NCBI GenBank assembly: GCA_910592005.1
Contig: CAJVPP010000865.1
Coordinates: 1-25,246 of the forward strand
Direction: 5' to 3'
DNA: 25,246 bases
Source of the DNA: Funneliformis mosseae
Taxonomy: Eukaryota > Glomeromycota > Glomeromycetes > Glomerales > Glomeraceae
The notes beneath the pieces were generated by a model. The model made no database searches. It worked only from the letters and a program-made list of their open reading frames with translations, and was not told the origin of the DNA. Of this stretch, positions 20,046 through 25,246 are shown one piece after another. Every line of letters starts with the position of its first letter. Position 1 is the first letter of the stretch. A program made the position numbers and the translations under genes.

Positions 20046-21492
20046 GGGACTGACGGATTTTGGATGCGAAATTGAATAAATTCGATTTTTTCATAATTTA
20101 AAAATTTACTTATTTAAAATTTGCTACTTTGGAATTTGTAATTCATTTCATTAATAAGGTTTATAGAGATATTACGCCTAATCTACCAAAAAAGGAAACA
20201 AATATATTTACACACACATAATAATCTTCGAAATTACAAAGAAAGTTTACTTGCGAAAGAGCGATCATGGAAGAATAGATTTATATTTTTTTCATTAATA
20301 ATTTTTATTTCTTATAATCTTCTTTTGAGAAACAATATATAGTAATTTTGTTTATTGTATTTTATGTTTTGATAAAAGTTCAAAAAAATTTTTTTTTTAT
20401 AAATTTTTAATTATTTTTCGAATAATCTTTTTTTTTTATACAGTCCTTCATAAACTTTATAAAAATCTCAAGGTTAGTTATTAAAGTTGCGAATATATAG
20501 AAAGCTTTTATTAACGCATTAAGATATAATTTTGATTATTTATATTATGAAGATTGTAAAATATCTATATCGGACATTTCTGTATAGGACACTTCTGTAT
20601 CGAAAGTTTATGTTGGAAGGTGAATCCCGAAGCCAGTGAAAAAATATAGTAAATTGTACTCATTCGATGGTAAATTTATCAATTAGAATATTAACCTTTT
20701 GTGATTGTCAGTTTTGGAACTGAATATAAAAGAATCATTTAAAAGCAAACCCCTCAAATCATTCATTTTATGGATAAAAGGTTGTTGCATATCAACCCGA
20801 GAAGAAAAAGCAAGTAAAATTTCAAAAAGTGGATTTCTTCAAAGATTGAATGACACCTATCATAAATTAACCCAAGGACATTTTTGCATTAGGTCCCGCA
20901 AGAGTAAAACAAATCAGGAAATTTTTTTTTTAAAAACAAAAAGTATAAAAATTTTAAATCACTTGAATGAGATTTGTACATGAGTTTATGTAAATAAATT
21001 AATTAGAGAATACTTACGATCTTAAATCCTTTATTGAGAATCTTTCATATTGAAGTAGGTAAACATAACCTATTATTTATTGAAAATTATTGAATCTTTA
21101 TAATTATCATTTTTATCGGATAGGCTATAATCCCTTATTAAATATTCAATTCAGGACTGTATTGAGAGAACGATGAACCAATAATCGGACAGTAAGATTA
21201 CGTTCACAAAGTAATTCACTTAGCATCTTGTTGGATATTAAAATTTTTACCTTTTTTTAAAAGTTGCAGATAATTAAAGGTTAAGATTAATTATATTATC
21301 AGTCTTGAATTTTTTGCATTGTACTAACATATCATTATACTAAAATGTTCGAGCTAAACAATACTTTTATTAAGTAACATCCAATTTTGCATACTAAAAA
21401 ATATCTCAAAGCTGTTTACGAAGTCACATTTGAAAAAAATATATTTTATTTAAAAATTGATTCTATACCATGCGAGCGTAATATATTGTTAT
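20046..21492. other. intergenic, 3' of the BTB-TLDc gene
   Basis: AT-rich with a poly-T at 20387-20398 and at 20429-20437. A duplicated GGACAYTTCTGTAT word lies at 20573-20602. A plus-strand frame without ATG (20705-20983) is open for 92 codons but preceded by TGA, and shows no recognised motif. The stretch next to 21493 presumably holds the 3' untranslated region. Confidence 0.4.
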
Positions 21493-22994
21493 TTATCTTT
21501 TTTTAACTTGAAATACTTCATATTCTTCTATATCAAAGTAATCTTGAGTTTCTCTGATTTCTTTCTCATAAGAATTTATTCTACAACAACCATTATCAAA
21601 AAAAGCATATCCATATATATTAAGATCACTCTGACCAAACGATGGACCGTCATTTTTTATAGCACGATCAAAGTCTTTTACCCGACTTAGAATACAATTT
21701 CTAATGTTTTCTTTGCCCTTAAAAGAGAATATAAAACTTTCCTTAGTAGTATAATATTTAGCATAACTTCCTCTCCATGAAATAGGATTGTACCCTCCAA
21801 GAATTTCGTCACTACCTTTTATTTTAAAAATAATTACTGTATTAGTCTGATTGCTGCAAATTTCATAGAACTTTACAAATGAAAATCCATCCCGAGATCC
21901 ACAATGTAATAATTTAAATTCATATTGAATTTTTAATTCGTCTTTATCATCTATTTTATTAATCCATTTTGAGATTAATTCAGCATGCTTTTCTGTAATA
22001 ATTTTTGAATCAATATTTATTGAACCATTCCTTTTAATGTCCTTAGTTAAGTGAGATTTGGACTCTTCACCTGGAATATAATCATTTTCCAAGAAACATT
22101 TAATTAAATCTACATATAATTCTTTCGGCAATGCTTTCTTGTATGGAAGAACTTTAGTCAAAAATTCCCTGGAAGCTAAATTACGAAATCTTATAAATGG
22201 AATACATTTTTGTAAGGTATTCTTCAATGTTTTGAAGTCGTCCTTTGAATAGTTAGAAGGATCCGAAGAAAGTTCTGGATTTTGAGCGAGTCCCCATTTC
22301 AGAACATGATCCCAAACTTGAATTCCCCTCATTGAAAGTTTATCGTTTTGAATAAGAGTGACTAAAGTTTTTTCTGTCATTGAAACAAAATCAACGGAAT
22401 TAAATAATTTTTCTGGTTCTCTTAACATTAAATTGGTACAAAACTCTTGAAGCTTTAAGAAAGAATTATGTTTAAAACTCGTCTGATATATCAAGTTAAA
22501 ATTTATTTCCATCCGATCTACTTCATTTTCAATCAAATATAATTGTATATGGGTGATTAATTCTTGTATATTTAATTCACCAGCGGCAAGCAAGATATTA
22601 ATAATATCTGAAATATCATATCCCTCCAAAGAAAGTCTTGCTCCGTAAATATACCTTTAAAATAAAATAAAAATTTAAAATATTTTTAAAAAAAAAGTAA
22701 TTATAAAAACTAAATCAATCCTCATATTTAAAGTTACCTCAAGATTATATGAAAACTTTCAGGCAGAATATTCGGAAATTTAATATGTACCAAAGTTTCA
22801 TCATTTTTCTTTTTGTTGGTGGACAAAACCCTTTGCAAATATGGAGAACGATAATTTAAAATTATCATATGGGCACGAAATACTTTTACATATGGATCCT
22901 TTCCAATTTCAATCGTAACGTCATAAAATTCATTATCTTCTAAACATTCAAGTAAATTTTGTGATAATTTCGGTAAAAATTTATCATCCGCCAT
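21493..22994 (-). CDS. BTB-BACK-TLDc domain protein, two exons, intact
   Basis: Join of exon 1 (22738-22994, from ATG, MADDKFLPKLSQNLLECLED) and exon 2 (21493-22654). The 83-bp GT-AG intron splits the arginine of LRYIYGARL. The product is 472 residues, with no stop or frameshift. BTB/POZ domain at about residues 20-125 (NEFYDVTIEIG, VFRAHMIILNYRSPYLQRVL), dimerising and able to recruit a cullin-3 ubiquitin ligase. BACK-like helices at about 138-207 (FCTNLMLREPEKLF, VWDHVLKWGL). TLDc domain at about 302-467 (LISKWINKID, LLHCGSRDGFSFVKFYEICS, ILGGYNPISWRG, SFIFSF, GYAFFDNGCCRINSYEKEI), known from oxidation-resistance proteins. It belongs to a large expanded family in Rhizophagus. It likely acts as a cytosolic substrate adaptor; the substrate is unknown. 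The ATG chosen is the first methionine consistent with the family N-terminus; an upstream ATG (23081) lies in non-conserved sequence. Confidence 0.92.
22655..22737 (-). other. intron of the BTB-TLDc gene
   Basis: Starts GTAACT on the minus strand (22737 down) and ends TTTTAAAG (22655). Removing these 83 nt joins AG to G, giving the arginine of the conserved ILRYIYG motif. It is AT-rich like other introns in the window. Confidence 0.9.
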
Positions 22995-23427
22995 TATAAA
23001 TTTTATAATTTTCTTTTCTGAAATTTTTAAAGAGAAAAACCCTTTTTTAAAACTGGAGTTGGAAATAAAAATGGTTATCAATGTTTAAATGTTGCACAAC
23101 ATTAATGTTTGCATCCAAATTAAGCATGTGAAGGTTTATCAAAATATTAAAATTTATTATATTGTGATAAGGTTATTATTGTTTACTCAGATAGCTGGTA
23201 TTTCTTTTACAAAGGTAAAATCAAATCCTAATGATTTTAGACAATAAAAATATAAATTCTAACGAATTAGATATCTAAAAAAATTGATCAACTGATTCTT
23301 GCTACAAGTCCGATACTTTGCCAATTTCTTAATTATGACATGACATAATCCAATTTTTTATACCTTTCCTTATTTTCCTTGGCTAATTAATATAAATATA
23401 ACTGAATATGACTTGCATTTATTGATT
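22995..23427. other. promoter-side flank of the BTB-TLDc gene
   Basis: AT-rich sequence upstream of the ATG, cut off at 23428 by the target duplication of a transposon. No defined promoter element can be supported. Confidence 0.4.
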
Positions 23428-23971
23428 GTCGGAATTAGGGATGCTAATGGTCAGGTCATGACCGGTCACAACTGGTCATAACCGTGACCGATATCGGTCG
23501 GTCAAAGGCTTCTGATCGACCGGTTGACTGACCGATTCTGACCGATTTTGACCGACCGGTTGACCGACTGACTCGAGACTGAATATTCATGTCTTAAATA
23601 GTAAACGCTTTGTATTAAACTAACAAAATCAACATTTTATTTTAATTATATTTAAATTAAAATTTTGAAATTTTTTAAAAAAAAAAAATAATAATAATAA
23701 TTGAAGTTCGCGATAATGCTGCGCCATTAAATAAAAATGACAAAATAGTTTAAAAATGCCATGCTAGAATTGTTAAAGCAAGAATCAAAATTATAATATT
23801 TGACTATATTAAAACTTCTATTATGCCAAATCTGCTTAATTATTTTATTATTAACTGGTCGGTCAACCGGTCAGTTAAAATCGGTAAGTTAACCGGACCG
23901 GTCGGTCGGTCAAAGGCTTTTGACCGACTGTTGACCGACCACGACCGACCGTTACCATCCCTAGTCGGAAT
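23428..23971. mobile_element. hAT-type MITE with 8-bp target-site duplication
   Basis: GTCGGAAT occurs immediately before (23428-23435) and after (23964-23971) an element of 528 bp (23436-23963). The element ends are inverted: TAGGGATGCTAATGGTC on the left and, as reverse complement, TAGGGATGGTAACGGTC on the right. An 8-bp duplication with (C/T)AGGGATG-like ends is the hallmark of the hAT superfamily. The outer 110-140 bp on each side are packed with GACCG/CGGTC motifs in both orientations, likely transposase-binding repeats. The core (23575-23850) is AT-rich and non-coding. It carries no transposase and must be mobilised in trans. The perfect duplication suggests a fairly recent insertion. 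Confidence 0.9.
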
Positions 23972-24722
23972 TACCAGCTTTTGTCAATGAAGTTCTATAA
24001 ATTTATTATCAGTCAAATTATCCAATGAATTTAGGCAGAGATAACATTTTAAAAATATTAAGTCGGATACCGAAAATTTCATTGCCGAAGAAGAAATTTC
24101 CGTGTGTGACTATAAACTATACTAAAAGATTTCAATTTCTTATTAAAAAAGAAAATAAAATAATAATAATGCAAAATAAAGATCGGAAAGCTAAGCAATG
24201 TCTTTGCTTATTAAAGTTTTACATTTTAAATGAAATTCGTTCCTCATCTTTTTAGTTTGATGAAAAATTTTTCTGTTAATAAATGCAGCCGTAACATTTT
24301 AGCATCCTTATTATAACATTTATAAAATGACCAGTGCTGGATTTTGTTTATAATGAAGTAAATATTTTATCAAGTTATTTGTTGGATTTTTTTTTATTAG
24401 TCTTTATTTTTAGCATAAAAATACTTTTAAAACTTATCGAAAAATTATATTGATAGTGAATTTGTTACTTTGCATATAAGAATAAAAACATTTAAACAAT
24501 ATATGAAAACATTAGTTCGCTAATTACAATTCTCTTCTCAGATAATTGTAGAATTACACTTTATTTTGATACATATAATTAATGTGAATTTTTTACATGT
24601 CATCATTTTTGATTATAGATAAAGTTTTTAGTAATTAAAAAATGATATGCTCTAACTTTTTTATTATTGTAATAATTCTATTACTAATTAATAAATCTCT
24701 TTAGAACACGAAATAATTGCAG
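23972..24722. other. intergenic
   Basis: AT-rich. A 76-codon plus-strand ORF (24025-24255, MNLGRDNILKILSRIPKISL) is Lys/Ile-rich as expected from base composition and shows no domain, so it is not called as a gene. Confidence 0.4.
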
Positions 24723-25046
24723 CTATATATGAAATAAATTGATAATAACATCATTCGAGATTACATATGGTGGAAGCCTTTGTAAATACAATGTGGTGAT
24801 ATACTTAAAGTATGCATTCCTGGATAGAGCATCCATTATATAGTCAATTTTCTCATCAAATGTTCTGAATTCAATCTTAAAAATATAAATATATAACGTG
24901 ATATAGAATAAATTAAACAAAAAGAATTCAATGTTTGAACTGGTAGTAATTCCTATCAGAATTTTGAGGGCTAGTTCTATAATAGAACTTATAGCACTAC
25001 CAAAACCAAGGATGATAATCAGATAAATGAAATATGTAAAATGACA
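24723..25046 (-). CDS. membrane-protein C-terminal exon (partial, hypothetical)
   Basis: An open frame of 107 codons ending in TAG (24723-24725). It starts right after an intron-acceptor-like TATTATTTTTTAG at 25047 and has no ATG in its first half, so it reads as a last exon. Residues about 4-30 (YFIYLIIILGFGSAISSIIE onward) and 43-58 (FFLFNLFYITLYIYIF) are hydrophobic membrane segments. A mixed, soluble-looking tail follows (RTFDEKIDYIMDALSRN, YFKYITTLYLQRLPPYVISN). Codon use in the tail looks coding. The upstream exon was not found; 25047-25246 is dominated by a tandem repeat. No family is recognised. Confidence 0.4.
   Translation of the reverse strand, partial: CHFTYFIYLIIILGFGSAISSIIELALKILIGITTSSNIEFFLFNLFYITLYIYIFKIEFRTFDEKIDYIMDALSRNAYFKYITTLYLQRLPPYVISNDVIINLFHI
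24971..24990. repeat. 17-bp perfect palindrome
   Basis: AGTTCTATAATAGAACT is self-complementary around a central A. It lies inside the membrane-protein open frame, so it may be incidental. Confidence 0.4.
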
Positions 25047-25103
25047 CTAAAAAATAATACCGAGCTGTTAAACAGTGGTGAAACTGGCAAAAATCGATGA
25101 ACC

Positions 25104-25175
25104 TGTCAAATATGACATATATGCCAAATATGCCGGATCTGCCAGATCTGCCAAATCTGCTATGTCTGCCAAATA
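25104..25175 (+). repeat. 9-bp minisatellite, eight units
   Basis: Eight contiguous 9-mers of consensus TGCCAAATC: TGTCAAATA, TGACATATA, TGCCAAATA, TGCCGGATC, TGCCAGATC, TGCCAAATC, TGCTATGTC, TGCCAAATA. The unit length keeps the reading frame, and the plus strand would encode a LPN/MPD-type tripeptide repeat (MPNMPDLPDLPNLLCLPN), but no gene around it is supported. Units in the middle are closest to each other, as expected from local slippage. Confidence 0.75.
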
Positions 25176-25246
25176 GGACACATATATTATTTATTATATT
25201 TCTATTATTTATATCATTATTATCATTTATAATATATTTAATATAA

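Noticed and set aside
20705..20983. 92-codon plus-strand frame
   Set aside because: No ATG start, preceded by TGA, Lys/Ile/Ser-rich composition and no recognisable motif or splice site.
24025..24255. 76-aa ORF downstream of the hAT MITE
   Set aside because: Composition follows AT bias; no domain and no sign of a hAT transposase.

Overview
The window reads as nuclear DNA of a fungus with a very AT-rich genome. The closest match by gene style is an arbuscular mycorrhizal fungus of the Rhizophagus type (Glomeromycotina). This rests on protein families that are strongly expanded there (BTB-BACK-TLDc proteins, short tyrosine-kinase-like kinases with an N-terminal 'YYEYKHF' lead-in, SPRY-TPR proteins), on short GT-AG introns, and on long AT-rich stretches full of decayed copies and small DNA transposons. 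The assignment is by recognition, not by a database search. Standard genetic code fits all recognisable genes.

Layout. 510-1795 (-): a broken SPRY-TPR gene with at least three lesions. 2696-2848 (+): a tiny ORF for a cysteine-rich peptide. 3210-5000: decayed coding remnants with a 629-bp non-autonomous DNA element (3522-4150). 5970-7250: a degenerate tandem repeat and two short reading-frame remnants on opposite strands. 7513-9256 (-): the most unusual locus, a G+C-richer gene for a secreted or membrane glycoprotein of unknown family, which is continuous only if a 26-nt intron and a 29- or 50-nt intron are spliced (or two frameshifts are assumed). A fully pairable 26-bp hairpin lies just upstream (9310-9387). 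12213-13215 (-): two decayed coding segments. 14388-14724 (-): faint coding remnants. 15134-16743 (-): a protein-kinase pseudogene with all its motifs still readable, followed by a leucine-rich-repeat-like tail. 18755-19110 (-): another remnant. 19306-19905: small inverted and tandem repeats. 21493-22994 (-): the only clearly intact gene, a two-exon BTB-BACK-TLDc protein of 472 residues. 23436-23963: a hAT-type MITE with a perfect 8-bp target-site duplication. 24723-25046 (-): an exon-like open frame for a membrane protein, then a 9-bp tandem repeat (25104-25175).

No operon-like cooperation is visible. The picture is a gene-poor, repeat-rich compartment holding one live signalling-type gene, one enigmatic secreted or membrane gene and several dying members of expanded families. 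No tRNA, rRNA, CRISPR array or autonomous transposase gene was seen.
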